Origin: Tangfeifania diversioriginum
GTDB taxonomy: Bacteria > Bacteroidota > Bacteroidia > Bacteroidales > Prolixibacteraceae
Direction of reading: 5' to 3'
Assembly: GCF_900141875.1 (NCBI RefSeq)
Contig: NZ_FQZE01000034.1
Span: 1 to 41,777, forward strand
Length of the DNA stretch: 41,777 bases
Below, one piece after another: positions 1 to 9,238 of the stretch (position 1 is the first letter of the stretch; each line of letters starts with the position of its first letter). The notes under the pieces are model-generated. The model was not told where the DNA came from. It did no database searches and worked only from the letters and a program-made list of their open reading frames with translations. A program made the translations under genes and the position numbers.

Positions 1-20
1 GGATTTTCAATGGATTATTT

Positions 21-2258
21 TCAAAACCAATATCCTAAATTTGCAGAGAATGTAGGTTTTTCATGATACCCGGAATAACCTATTCCCAAATCAATGGGGC
101 CAATTGCCGTGTTTATCGAATATTTTACACCTCCGCCGCCAATGGTGTTGAAATTATCGAGATGATCAAAATTGTTTCCCTGCGCCATCATATTATAAAG
201 CAGGGAGATGTATTGGTCCTTATTTACCTGATACCGAATTCCAATCAAAGCAATATTGACAAACCGATCAGCAATTGTAACCGGAGGCAGGCCTACAAAT
301 GGGAGGTGATAATTAAAATATTGTGAATATGGTTCTCCACCAACAATTGTTGTTTTAATCAGTGGGTATTCGGAATTAAAGAGTGAACGGCTGTATAAAT
401 CGAATAAAAGGGCCATATTGGGCTGAACAGGAATTACATTATTCATTTTAAAAAGCAAAACCGGACACAATGTGCTGCCGTCTGAAAAGTCGGTATTTAG
501 CGAAAATTCAGCATCAAGTCGCGTACCCTTTTCCGGGAAATAAAAATGGTCCATGTTATCGAAAGAGAGATAGGTGTACCCGTTTGTAATCAACTGGTCG
601 GTTTTTGACATCAAAACCGCATCATTTGTTTTTTTCGAAAACACATCGCCGTTAAAATATTCTTCCCGTATTCCGAACCCAAAATTCAATTTATTCCAAA
701 AGTATTTATACAGGTAGATATCCCCCGAAGTATGAAAAATTTCTGCGTTGAACATTTTATCGCCTTCTTCGTAAATGTTGTATTTCTGGTATTTCCCTTT
801 TATTTCGATTCCGAGTGTGGGCAGATCTCTTTTTCTGGTTTCAGTTACTATACTGACTCCGGGATTGGCCGACAACTCAGTGCTTGCCGATAAATAACTG
901 ATTGTTTTGGAATGGTTCCTTCGGGTTACATTGAGCAAAAGCGCCGCAGCATCGTTGGTGTTAACCTTAAACCCAAATCGTTGCGAATACACTTTCCGGG
1001 GGGTGATATCCAGGTGAAGTGTTTTGCCATTTGCGTTGTCTGTCAGATGGTAATACACCAGAGCGAAATCACCGTGCCCGTACAACCGGTCGATGGCATT
1101 TTTGATTTGCTCTTTGGAATACCTTCCAGGTAATTCAAGGTTTAGTTTATTTTTAAGGAACGTTTCATCGAGGTTGTGGCCGCCCGTAAAGTCTATGTCT
1201 GTAATTTGCCATTTCTCATCAGAAATATATTTCCTCGAATATTCCCGTTGTTTAAGATTGAATTTCTGTTTTAGTTCCCTGATTTGATCTTGTACTAAAT
1301 GTGTCGCTCTTTCGCCCCTTAAAACAAGAGTGTCGGCAGCTTCGCGTGAAAAACTTCCTACGGAATAGCCCGAGATATCGGGTCGTATTTTGATGTCGCA
1401 CAGACTGTTGTTGACAGAATCTTTTTCCTGTTCCAGGAACCCAATCATTTGATTGAAAATCCCGTCCACCGAGGTTAACTCTTCTTTCGGCTTGAGGTTT
1501 TCTCTGATATCGACCCCGACAATGATGTCGGCGCCCATTCGTTTGGCTACGTCGGTAGGAAAATTGTTTACAATCCCGCCATCCACCAGCAACAGGTTTT
1601 CGCGCTGGCAAGGTTGAAAAAAACCGGGTATTGCCATACTCGAAAACAGGGCCGTTGGGAAAAAGCCATCTTTTAAAACTACTTCCTCACCGCTTTCAAG
1701 GTTGGCGGCAACACAGGCAAAAGAAATGGGTAACTGGCTAAAATTCGCATTCACAGGAAGGTTTCCAGCCAGTCCGCAAAAAATGTTCAGCACATTCTGC
1801 CCTCTTATAATACCTTGTGGCAGACCTACCGATTTTACATCGGAAAACGAAAAGGACAAGAGGTATTTTTGTTTCTGCACCTGATCGTTTTTTGAAAGAA
1901 CATTTCTTGAAACATTATCGGAAAGAACCTTTTCCCAATCCTGACTTTTAACAATTTCCTCAATTTCCCGGGCAGTATAACCCAATGAGTAAAAACCGCC
2001 AATAAGGCTTCCCATGCTGGTCCCAACCATTATGTCGATAGGAATTCCTTCCTGTTCCAGGACTTTTAAAACTCCAACATGGGCAAAACCTTTGGCGCCT
2101 CCGCCGCTTAGAACAACAGCAACCTTGGGGGTGTTCGCATTCATATGTGGTTGTGCGCTAATTTTAGGTGTTGCCCAAGGTAATATGCAAAGAAGAAGTG
2201 AATAGATAATGCCATTAAAGGATTTTGCGTTTCTATTATTTGATGGCTGGCTTTTCAT
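21..2258 (-). CDS. Patatin-like phospholipase with C-terminal BamA-type beta-barrel
   Basis: Predicted outer-membrane or secreted lipid acyl hydrolase of the PlpD/patatin type. An N-terminal hydrophobic signal (about residues 15-36) is followed by a patatin domain with the oxyanion loop GGGAKG (52-57), nucleophile elbow GTSMG (Ser81) and the DGG motif (Asp226) of the Ser-Asp dyad. A POTRA-like segment follows (about 350-425), then a long C-terminal barrel of the bacterial surface antigen (Omp85) kind ending in an aromatic Phe, as outer-membrane barrels do. The 745-aa length fits this two-part architecture. All catalytic motifs are intact. It lies downstream of the tRNA-like gene on the same strand with no clear promoter of its own. 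The family call is secure; whether the passenger is released or stays on the surface is not visible. Confidence 0.93.
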   Translation of the reverse strand: MKSQPSNNRNAKSFNGIIYSLLLCILPWATPKISAQPHMNANTPKVAVVLSGGGAKGFAHVGVLKVLEQEGIPIDIMVGTSMGSLIGGFYSLGYTAREIEEIVKSQDWEKVLSDNVSRNVLSKNDQVQKQKYLLSFSFSDVKSVGLPQGIIRGQNVLNIFCGLAGNLPVNANFSQLPISFACVAANLESGEEVVLKDGFFPTALFSSMAIPGFFQPCQRENLLLVDGGIVNNFPTDVAKRMGADIIVGVDIRENLKPKEELTSVDGIFNQMIGFLEQEKDSVNNSLCDIKIRPDISGYSVGSFSREAADTLVLRGERATHLVQDQIRELKQKFNLKQREYSRKYISDEKWQITDIDFTGGHNLDETFLKNKLNLELPGRYSKEQIKNAIDRLYGHGDFALVYYHLTDNANGKTLHLDITPRKVYSQRFGFKVNTNDAAALLLNVTRRNHSKTISYLSASTELSANPGVSIVTETRKRDLPTLGIEIKGKYQKYNIYEEGDKMFNAEIFHTSGDIYLYKYFWNKLNFGFGIREEYFNGDVFSKKTNDAVLMSKTDQLITNGYTYLSFDNMDHFYFPEKGTRLDAEFSLNTDFSDGSTLCPVLLFKMNNVIPVQPNMALLFDLYSRSLFNSEYPLIKTTIVGGEPYSQYFNYHLPFVGLPPVTIADRFVNIALIGIRYQVNKDQYISLLYNMMAQGNNFDHLDNFNTIGGGGVKYSINTAIGPIDLGIGYSGYHEKPTFSANLGYWF

Positions 2259-2294
2259 TTTATATTAAAAATTTGGCAGTCCAAAAAGAGATTG

Positions 2295-2390
2295 TCCCGA
2301 TGACAGGATTCGAACCTGCAGCCTCCTGCATTTTTTCTTGTAAAGTTTTAAAAGAATAAACAGACGCTCTTCACGTTGAGCTACATCGGG
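2295..2390 (-). tRNA. tRNA-like gene with a 23-nt insertion in the anticodon loop
   Basis: Read on the minus strand, the element has a perfect 7-bp acceptor stem (CCCGATG with CATCGGG), discriminator A, a 4-bp D stem (GCTC/GAGC) and a T arm with a consensus TTCGAAT loop. A 5-bp anticodon stem (TCTGT with GCAGG, two G-U pairs) closes a 30-nt loop instead of 7 nt. Inside the loop TTCTT and AAGAA can extend the arm. The D loop AACGTGAA lacks the G18-G19 pair that normally contacts the T loop. CCA is not encoded. No anticodon can be assigned. It may be a degenerate tRNA, a tRNA-like RNA of other use, or an unusual intron-bearing tRNA; too short for a self-splicing intron. It sits between the small barrel gene and the patatin gene, possibly in one transcript with them. 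Confidence 0.5.
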
Positions 2391-2445
2391 TGTATTCATT
2401 TTATCTCCTCTTATAAAGTTTTAATTTAACTTTTTATGTCAAGTT

Positions 2446-3054
2446 TTAAAACCGAAAACCCAGGCCCAATGAAACCATTTGAGGCAACATTGTTGTGTTG
2501 TCCTTTTCGGCATCAAGCGCGTCAATTATTCCAAGTTTATACCCGGCATTAATTTGTATTCCCTCATTAAACTCATATCCAACCTGGGCTCCAAAACCGA
2601 AATCGAAGCGCTGCATAGGTTTTTGGCCGGCCACCTCTTCATAAAGATCAATATCGGCATCTTTGTATTTTGCACCTAAGCCGAGCCCAATGTATGGGCC
2701 AACACCTGCATAAAACCTGTTTCCTCCCTCATTTTGCCATTGCCCCATTGCGTAAACAGGCAAATTAAAACCGATATACTGAAAATCATCTTTTGTGGTA
2801 TTATGCTCCATTTTTGATGATTTAAAGTGCAGCATCAGCTCTGGTTGAATGGCAAAAAAGTCGCTCAAATCATATTTCAAGAAACCGCCTATTCCGGCTC
2901 CAAGTTTCATAGAACTTTCTGCGCTACCTAAATCTGAAAGAATAAAATTCGACAAGTTGGATTCTGCTTTGATACCACCTGATAACTTTTGTGCGTTTGT
3001 TTGAGTAATTCCCAAACCTAATGCGACAGCTAATGTTAAAATAATCTTCTTCAT
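2446..3054 (-). CDS. Small outer-membrane beta-barrel protein (porin family)
   Basis: 202-aa protein with a signal peptide (about residues 1-21, ending near TNAQ) and an eight-stranded-barrel composition: alternating hydrophobic strands, glycine-rich turns such as YAGVGPYIGLGLGAKY, and a C-terminal GLGFRF strand ending in Phe. This is the outer-membrane beta-barrel (PorT/OmpW-like) family common in Bacteroidota. It is the last gene of the efflux operon, starting 37 nt after the RND permease stop with no visible promoter between. That placement suggests co-expression with the pump, but a direct role in efflux is only inference. Family assignment is good; function unknown. Confidence 0.85.
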   Translation of the reverse strand: MKKIILTLAVALGLGITQTNAQKLSGGIKAESNLSNFILSDLGSAESSMKLGAGIGGFLKYDLSDFFAIQPELMLHFKSSKMEHNTTKDDFQYIGFNLPVYAMGQWQNEGGNRFYAGVGPYIGLGLGAKYKDADIDLYEEVAGQKPMQRFDFGFGAQVGYEFNEGIQINAGYKLGIIDALDAEKDNTTMLPQMVSLGLGFRF

Positions 3055-3091
3055 TTTTCTTAAATTTTAAAATGTTAATATTAAATCGACT

Positions 3092-6000
3092 TCAATTGTA
3101 TTTATTCTGAATCATTCCCTTTTCGACATAAATTTCGGTCAGTTGTTCTTTTTTGCTTGGTTGATCTTTTTTCACAAGTTTTGAAATCATTACATATATT
3201 ACCGGAATGACAATCAGCGACAGGAACATCGAACTGGTAAGTCCTCCAATCAGCACCCAACCGATACCGCTTTTCCACTCGGCACCCGCACCACTCGAAA
3301 GAGCCAGCGGGAGCAATCCAAAGATCAGGGCCAGGTTGGTCATCAAAATCGGGCGGAAACGCAGGCTTGTTGCCTCAACAATGGCATCGTACACTTTTAC
3401 GCCTTTGTTTACCATTTCATTGGCAAAGTCAACTACCAGGATGGCATTCTTCGCCACAAGTCCCATCAGCATGATGATACCCATGATGGAAAAAAGACTT
3501 ATGCTTTTCCCGGCCAGTGCCAATGCCAGCAATGCGCCAACTATTGAAAGTGGCATAGAAAACATCACCACAAACGGATAGGCGTAACTGTCGTACAGCG
3601 CTACCATGGTTAAATAAACCAGCAGTATCGAGGCAATCAGGGCAACAAGCATGCTGCCGAACGATTCAGACTGATTTTCAAGATCACCGGCGTAAACAAC
3701 ATCCACACCAATGGGCTTCTCAACCTGGGCCAGTTTCGTTTCAATTTCCTCGCCAATGGTACCAATTGTATTTCCGGCTACCTGCCCGGTAATGGAAATT
3801 GAAGACAATTTATTGTAACGGGATAACATTGCCGGGCCCCTTTTTTCAGTTACACTGGCAATCTGTTTCAGTTGAATATTATTCCCGGAGCGGGTAATCA
3901 GCGACATATTTTCCACATCTCCCTTACTCTTTTTGTTGAACTCGTCGAGAATAATATTGATGTCGTACTCTTCGCCTGATTCTTTGTATTTCAGGTTGTT
4001 GTCTCCGGCAAAAGCGATACGTAACTCTGCGCCAACTTCGCCCAGGGTCAAACCCACTTTGGCCAGTTTGTCGCGGTCGATTTCAATGTTCAGTTCCGGA
4101 TTTCCTTCTTCGTCGGAGGTTTCAACGTCGGTTGTACCCCGGGCATTTTTGGCAATTTCGAATACCCTGGCTGCATATTGTTTTACTTCGTCGTAATTGT
4201 TGCCACGCACGATTAATTCAAGCGGGCGGGTAGTTGTACCCATGATGCTGGCTTCGTTTACCGTAAATTTGGGGCCTGCAAACACCTCCGACAATGTATT
4301 TTTTACCTGGATACTGAATACTTTGGACGAAACATGCCGTTTCTTTTTGTCAACAAGTTTTACATTGATTTCTGCTGCATTCGGGGTTTCGTTGAATGAC
4401 ATACTTCCACCTTCAGAACCTACTTTGGTGAAAAGCAACTCAACTTCAGGATACTTCATCAGTTCCTCTTCAATCTGGGCGCAAATTTTATTCGTTTCAT
4501 CGAGTGTTGCATTCTTTTCAAGCTCCACCTTCAGAATAAATTCACCACGGTCGCCGGCATCCATAAATTCAGTTTGGATATACCCGTTTGACACCAGTAA
4601 AACAGAACCGAATAAAAGCAGCACCACCGAAACCAGCGTTACTGTTTTGTGATTTAACGCCCAGTGCAGCGCCGACATGATGTAGTTTTTTATGGTATTG
4701 ATTGCCGACTCAAATCCCATCAGGATACGGTCGAGCACATTGCTTTTCTTTAGTATTTTAATTTTTCCGAAGCGTGAAGTCAGTAACGGAACCAGCGTAA
4801 ACGACACCAGCAAACTGATTAGGATGGAGAACACAATAACCAATGAAAACGAGCGAAGCAATTCGCCGGTTATTCCGCTGGTAATACCAATAGGCAGGAA
4901 CACCGCAATAAGCACGATGGTAATTGAAACAACTGTGATGCCCAACTCTTTGGTAGCATCCAGCGAAGCCTGCCAGCGTTTTTTGCCCTGTTCCATGTGG
5001 CGGTAGATGTTTTCCAACACCACAATGGCATCATCCACAATCACACCAACAACAATTGACATGGCCAACAAAGTGAGCAGGTTGAGTGAGAACCCGAAGA
5101 TATTGAAGATAACAAAAGTTGAAATAATGGAGGTTGGGATGGAAACAATTACAAACAGCAGGTTTCGGAAACTGTGCAGGAACAGCAACATGGTAACGGA
5201 TACCAGAACGATAGCAAAAATCAGATCGACCATTACGCTGTTAACGGCATCTTTCGTAAACTCGGAAGAGTCGCTGGCGATGGTAAATTTCAGGTTTTGG
5301 GCGCTGTATTTGGTTTCAAAATCTTTAAAAAGTTCCTGAACCTCTTCACTGATTTTAACTGCATTGGCACCGCTCTGTTTTGTAACCGACAAACCAATAG
5401 CCGGAGTTCCGTTGATACGAGCCAGTTTGGTACTTTCCTTATTTCCGTCAACAACTGTGGCCACATCTTTCACCTTGATGGTCGATCCATCGGGCGATGT
5501 GCGAAGGATGAGCTCCCCAATTTCATCAACCGAAGCAAATTTTCCGCTTAAACGAATCAGCGAACGGGTTTGATCGTCTTTTATATCTCCCACCGGAAAG
5601 TCGAGGTTCGAAGCAGCTACCATCTGTTTCAGCAGCGACAGTGAAATGCCGTATTGCTGCAGTTTCTGGGCATCAGCTTTAATCTGGATTTCGCGTTGGT
5701 TACCACCAATAATTTCAACCTGGGCAACACCTTTAATCTGGGAAATGTATGGAACAATATCTAAATCGATCAAATCGTAGAACTGTTGTTCGGGCATGTT
5801 CGAGGAAGCTGCGATGCTCATAACAGGCAACATGTTCATGTCCATTTTCATAAACCGGGGAAGTTCGGCATCTTCAGGCAAATCGCTTTGAATCATGTTT
5901 ACCTTGCGTTCACAGTCCTGAAGCGAAATGTCAGCGTCCATGTCGTCTTTCAACTGAACAACCACGATTGACATGTTCTCGAACGAATACGACAAAAGTT

Positions 6001-6235
6001 TATCAATTCCTTCCATACCCGAAACAGCATCTTCAATCGGTTTGGTTACGGAGCTTTCCACCTCGCTGGGTGCTGCTCCCGGATAAACAGTCATCACCAC
6101 ATTGACGGGAATGTCAATATTCGGGATCAGTTCAACATTCAGGCGGGTGTAGCTGTAAATACCGGCCAGTGCCAAAATGGTAAATACAACGACCGGAATG
6201 GTCGTTCTTTTTATAGAAATACCAGTAATATTCAT
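3092..6235 (-). CDS. RND efflux transporter permease (AcrB/MdtB-type)
   Basis: Inner-membrane proton-driven multidrug efflux pump subunit. At 1047 aa it has the standard length of the HAE1 family. Visible features: the N-terminal helix after ISIKRTTIPVVVF, two large periplasmic loops, twelve expected membrane helices, and the TM4 proton-relay motif VGVIVDDAIVVLENIYRHME with its paired Asp. The C-terminal half repeats the pattern (LMGLVAKNAILVVDFANE). It lies between the adaptor (9 nt upstream) and the small barrel protein, forming a complete tripartite system with TolC. Substrate cannot be told from sequence. No truncation or frameshift is seen. Confidence 0.96.
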   Translation of the reverse strand: MNITGISIKRTTIPVVVFTILALAGIYSYTRLNVELIPNIDIPVNVVMTVYPGAAPSEVESSVTKPIEDAVSGMEGIDKLLSYSFENMSIVVVQLKDDMDADISLQDCERKVNMIQSDLPEDAELPRFMKMDMNMLPVMSIAASSNMPEQQFYDLIDLDIVPYISQIKGVAQVEIIGGNQREIQIKADAQKLQQYGISLSLLKQMVAASNLDFPVGDIKDDQTRSLIRLSGKFASVDEIGELILRTSPDGSTIKVKDVATVVDGNKESTKLARINGTPAIGLSVTKQSGANAVKISEEVQELFKDFETKYSAQNLKFTIASDSSEFTKDAVNSVMVDLIFAIVLVSVTMLLFLHSFRNLLFVIVSIPTSIISTFVIFNIFGFSLNLLTLLAMSIVVGVIVDDAIVVLENIYRHMEQGKKRWQASLDATKELGITVVSITIVLIAVFLPIGITSGITGELLRSFSLVIVFSILISLLVSFTLVPLLTSRFGKIKILKKSNVLDRILMGFESAINTIKNYIMSALHWALNHKTVTLVSVVLLLFGSVLLVSNGYIQTEFMDAGDRGEFILKVELEKNATLDETNKICAQIEEELMKYPEVELLFTKVGSEGGSMSFNETPNAAEINVKLVDKKKRHVSSKVFSIQVKNTLSEVFAGPKFTVNEASIMGTTTRPLELIVRGNNYDEVKQYAARVFEIAKNARGTTDVETSDEEGNPELNIEIDRDKLAKVGLTLGEVGAELRIAFAGDNNLKYKESGEEYDINIILDEFNKKSKGDVENMSLITRSGNNIQLKQIASVTEKRGPAMLSRYNKLSSISITGQVAGNTIGTIGEEIETKLAQVEKPIGVDVVYAGDLENQSESFGSMLVALIASILLVYLTMVALYDSYAYPFVVMFSMPLSIVGALLALALAGKSISLFSIMGIIMLMGLVAKNAILVVDFANEMVNKGVKVYDAIVEATSLRFRPILMTNLALIFGLLPLALSSGAGAEWKSGIGWVLIGGLTSSMFLSLIVIPVIYVMISKLVKKDQPSKKEQLTEIYVEKGMIQNKYN

Positions 6236-6244
6236 GATAATTTT

Positions 6245-7309
6245 TTATTGGATAATTTTTACCCGGTCGCCGTCGTTCAGGTTTAACTGTCCGCTCACAA
6301 CCACACGGCCCTCTTTATTTAGTCCACTCACCACTTCAACGAATTTGTCGTCACTCTCGTTGGTAATGATTTCTTTCTTCACAGCTTTGTCGCCTTCCAC
6401 CACAAAAACTGAAGGGTTTTTCATGCTTCCTGTAATCGCCGTTTTTTCAATCAGAATGGTTTCCGAGGCTTCAACCGGAATCAGTACTTCGCTGAAAAGC
6501 CCGGCTTTCAGGCGCTGTTCGCCGTTGTGGTTGTCCATCACCACTTCAGCATCAAACTTCATGGCATTGTCGGCTTTTTCGCCAATCGAATTGAGCTTTC
6601 CGGTGAATGTTTTTCCGGGCAGGGAAGGGATGGTTACGTGAACTGCTTGTCCCTTTGCCAGTTTAAAAATGTCTTTCTCCGGAATTTTAACCCATATTTT
6701 TAGTTTCGCCGTGTTTACAATTTCGCAGATGGGCATTCCTCCTGAAATAAATTGTCCGTTTTCAACCAATCGTTTGTTGATAATCCCCGAGATGGGCGCT
6801 TTTATTTTGGTGTCGCGCAGGGCTTTGCGGGCAGTAATCAGGTCGGCTTCCGCTTTTTTCAATGCTATCCGCGCCTGTTCCAAATCGTGTTTCGAAATGG
6901 CGTTTCCTTGTTCAAGGCGCTGCAAACGTTCAATATCTTTGGTTTGCTGTTCGAAGTCGGCTTCGGCAACCAGCACATTGGCGGCAATAACTTCATCGTC
7001 AACTTCAATAATCACTTCGTTTTTCTGAACACGGTCGCCCACGTTTTTGTATATCTTTTGCACTTTTCCCTGGGTTTCCGATAAAACCATCAGTTCCTCA
7101 GTGGCGCTTACCGTCCCGGTAGTCGAAATTTGTTTGTTGATGGTACCGGTTTGTGGTGCAACTATTTTTACTGGAATTTCGGAAATCGTTTGCGAGGCCA
7201 GCTCGGTTGTTTCCCTTATTTGTTCTTTGTTCGCATTTAATTTATACGCTGCCAAACCTACTAATACAAGAATAATGAGCGCAATGGAAATTTGTTTTAC
7301 TGTCTTCAT
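6245..7309 (-). CDS. RND efflux periplasmic adaptor (HlyD/AcrA family)
   Basis: Membrane-fusion protein linking the RND permease to TolC. 354 aa with an N-terminal hydrophobic anchor (about 8-24) without a clear lipobox, a split lipoyl domain (VLSETQGKVQKIYKNVGDRVQKNE and KAPISGIINKRLVENGQFI), a helical hairpin between them (about 115-170), then beta-barrel and membrane-proximal domains. The order TolC-adaptor-permease, with gaps of only 8 and 9 nt, shows one operon. Length and domain order are normal for the family. Confidence 0.95.
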   Translation of the reverse strand: MKTVKQISIALIILVLVGLAAYKLNANKEQIRETTELASQTISEIPVKIVAPQTGTINKQISTTGTVSATEELMVLSETQGKVQKIYKNVGDRVQKNEVIIEVDDEVIAANVLVAEADFEQQTKDIERLQRLEQGNAISKHDLEQARIALKKAEADLITARKALRDTKIKAPISGIINKRLVENGQFISGGMPICEIVNTAKLKIWVKIPEKDIFKLAKGQAVHVTIPSLPGKTFTGKLNSIGEKADNAMKFDAEVVMDNHNGEQRLKAGLFSEVLIPVEASETILIEKTAITGSMKNPSVFVVEGDKAVKKEIITNESDDKFVEVVSGLNKEGRVVVSGQLNLNDGDRVKIIQ

Positions 7310-7317
7310 TTTGAATT

Positions 7318-8658
7318 TTAATTGATTAATGTTTTTAGTTTTCCTGTGGCTTTGAGGAGCTCGATTTCTGCAAGATTATATTTTAAAAGTTGCTGGTTGA
7401 ATAAGTTTTCAGCTTCTAATAGCGAAGTTTCCACATTTAGCAGATCAGTTAACGAAGCCATTCCTTCATCATACTGAAGTTTTACCTGCTCGTACACTTC
7501 GTTGGCCAACTCCTTGTTTTCCTTTTGATCCTGCAGGTTCGACCATGCTGACAATAATGAGTTGGAAGCGTTTTTATAATTCGCATCCAAATACTTACTG
7601 TTCAACTTCATATCTTCCATGTTTTGCTCCAATTTTAGCTGCGACTGAAGAACCTTCTGTTTTCGTTTTCCTGAACTAAAAATGGGTATTGTTGCCTGGA
7701 GGCCGATGGTATTCATATTGTTGAAATTTTTAAACTGAAATTCAGTGGCGTAGCTTGAATAGGAGAATTGCCCGAATGCAGCCAGATTGGGATAATAGGC
7801 TGCTTTACCCGATTCTATTTCAAGTTCAGCGAGTTCATTTTGCTTTTGAAGCAATTGATAGGTAGGAAGGTTTTCAAGCGAAAAGAAACCTGGCGAAGGA
7901 CGCCTCTCAGTAACCTGTTCGGCTGAGATAGTATCCAATGTAATTTCTTCTTCAACTGGAAGGCCAGCCATTATTTTTAAAAAACGTTTTTGAATCTGAA
8001 TTCCGTTTTGCAGGGTTTCTCTTTGAGTTTTCAGATTGGTTACAGTTACTTTTAACCGGCTTACATCGGTAAGCTTTACAAAATCATTTTCGTACTGAAG
8101 TTGCAATATTTCATAAAGTTGCTCCAGCGCTTCAATATTCTCATCCAGAATTTTTAAAGATGCTTTACTCGCCTGCACCTTATTATACATGGTCGATACC
8201 TCATTTATCACTTCTTCTTCGGTTTTCTGAAGCATTACTTTGTACAATTCCTCAGCCTTTTTTGCCTGTTTTACACCGGTTAAATAGGCTTTGCTATACA
8301 GCAATTGACTTACTGTTAATCCTGCAGAAGACGTGTGTAAAGCATTTATATCGGAAAGTCCGCCAAGTAATGGGGCAATATTTTCCGGTAAATTCTCTGC
8401 CATTTCCTGCGGTATCTCAATATCAGGAATTCCCATTCTGGAATAGCTTAAATCACCTTCAACCTGGGGAAGCCCGGTGGCTGCAATTTCTTTTCTTTTT
8501 GCATTGCTTTCACTTTCCTGTAAAGTCGCCTTTTTCATGGCATGGCTATTCTCAACTGCATTTTTCAGCAGTTTGTTGAGCGTATAATGTTCCTGGCTAC
8601 TCGCTGCTTCAGGAAATTGTAAAAGGCCCATTAAAACTATGACTACCAATTGTTTCAT
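7318..8658 (-). CDS. TolC family outer-membrane efflux protein
   Basis: 446-aa outer-membrane channel of the tripartite pump. It has a short signal peptide (about 1-21), and two repeats of long coiled-coil helices with short barrel strands, as in the OEP family; the second repeat contains the characteristic YDEGMASLTDLLNVETSLLEAE stretch in its C-terminal helix. First structural gene of the efflux operon, 66 nt downstream of the regulator. The intergenic gap contains a GTTC-N10-GAAC dyad that also occurs at the regulator promoter, so expression is likely under that regulator. Confidence 0.94.
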   Translation of the reverse strand: MKQLVVIVLMGLLQFPEAASSQEHYTLNKLLKNAVENSHAMKKATLQESESNAKRKEIAATGLPQVEGDLSYSRMGIPDIEIPQEMAENLPENIAPLLGGLSDINALHTSSAGLTVSQLLYSKAYLTGVKQAKKAEELYKVMLQKTEEEVINEVSTMYNKVQASKASLKILDENIEALEQLYEILQLQYENDFVKLTDVSRLKVTVTNLKTQRETLQNGIQIQKRFLKIMAGLPVEEEITLDTISAEQVTERRPSPGFFSLENLPTYQLLQKQNELAELEIESGKAAYYPNLAAFGQFSYSSYATEFQFKNFNNMNTIGLQATIPIFSSGKRKQKVLQSQLKLEQNMEDMKLNSKYLDANYKNASNSLLSAWSNLQDQKENKELANEVYEQVKLQYDEGMASLTDLLNVETSLLEAENLFNQQLLKYNLAEIELLKATGKLKTLIN

Positions 8659-8689
8659 TTATTCTGTTTTATCTTTTAAATATTAATTA

Positions 8690-8707
8690 GTTCTGAACAT
8701 TACGAAC
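8690..8707. promoter_or_regulatory. Candidate operator (GTTC-N10-GAAC) upstream of tolC
   Basis: Imperfect 18-bp dyad GTTCTGAACATTACGAAC. On the minus strand it reads GTTCGTAATGTTCAGAAC and matches the site at the regulator promoter in the pattern GTTCGYAAYNNNNAGAAC. It lies between the regulator stop and tolC start. I infer binding by the MarR/GbsR protein encoded next to it; no direct evidence. Confidence 0.5.
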
Positions 8708-8724
8708 TTAAATGGCAAAAAAAA

Positions 8725-9192
8725 TTAATGTTTGTTTTTATATTCCTCTTTAAGTTTGTCTATGTGCTCAATAAAAAAACTTATTCCTTCCGTTATGTTT
8801 TTTAAAAATTTCGCATTTCTTGAATTTGGATTCTTTTTTAATTCTATGATTCGGTTCATTATATCTAATTTCTGCTGCATTTTTTTTTCGACTTCATCAA
8901 TCATATTACTTATATCAGCAGAAACAAAACGAAAATAGCGTTTGCGGTCGCCGGGGTAGGTAACATACTCAAGAACACCGCGAAGTTCAAGATTTCTCAA
9001 CGCATTGCTGACAGTACTTTTGCTGATCTGCATTTCCTCTACAATCTCGTCGAAAGTGTATTCTTCTTTATCCATCACCATTAACAAGCCCATAATACGC
9101 GCCGTTACGGGTTGAAATCCATCCTTTTCATTATCTCTTCCGATGGATTCAATCAGCTCTTTTTGTTTTTGTATTCTTTCTGATTCTTCCAT
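8725..9192 (-). CDS. GbsR/MarR-type winged-helix transcriptional regulator of the efflux operon
   Basis: 155-aa winged-helix repressor-like protein. The HTH spans about residues 40-85 of this start (YTFDEIVEEMQISKSTVSNAL), followed by the wing (EYVTYPGDRKRYFRF) and a C-terminal dimerisation helix. A longer reading frame opens at 9273, but a perfect Bacteroidota promoter lies between that ATG and this one, so the inner ATG (MEESERIQKQ) is the real start with a short leader. It heads the efflux operon and its promoter overlaps a dyad repeated before tolC, pointing to autoregulation and control of the pump. Ligand unknown. Confidence 0.88.
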   Translation of the reverse strand: MEESERIQKQKELIESIGRDNEKDGFQPVTARIMGLLMVMDKEEYTFDEIVEEMQISKSTVSNALRNLELRGVLEYVTYPGDRKRYFRFVSADISNMIDEVEKKMQQKLDIMNRIIELKKNPNSRNAKFLKNITEGISFFIEHIDKLKEEYKNKH

Positions 9193-9208
9193 TTTATAAT
9201 TTTTCGTA

Positions 9209-9238
9209 CAAATATAATCAAGTTTTTTTAGTTCGCAA
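9209..9238 (-). promoter_or_regulatory. Bacteroidota sigma-A promoter of the efflux regulator
   Basis: On the minus strand: TTG, exactly 19 nt, then TATATTTG, matching the Bacteroidota -33/-7 consensus TTG-N19-TAnnTTTG. The transcript would start about 10 nt before the ATG at 9192. This placement decides the regulator start codon. Confidence 0.8.

Noticed and set aside
2318-2365. Group I or group II intron in the tRNA-like gene.
   Set aside because: The insertion is 23 nt, far too short for a self-splicing intron.
2265-2399. A 44-codon frame with a good GAGGAG site runs through the tRNA-like gene.
   Set aside because: The translation (VAQ...RLQVRILSS) is the pattern produced when tRNA genes are read as protein, so I treat it as an artefact of the tRNA-like sequence.
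4197-5551. Several 100-150-codon plus-strand frames opposite the RND permease.
   Set aside because: They are antisense shadows of a highly conserved gene with low-complexity translations and no recognisable protein features.
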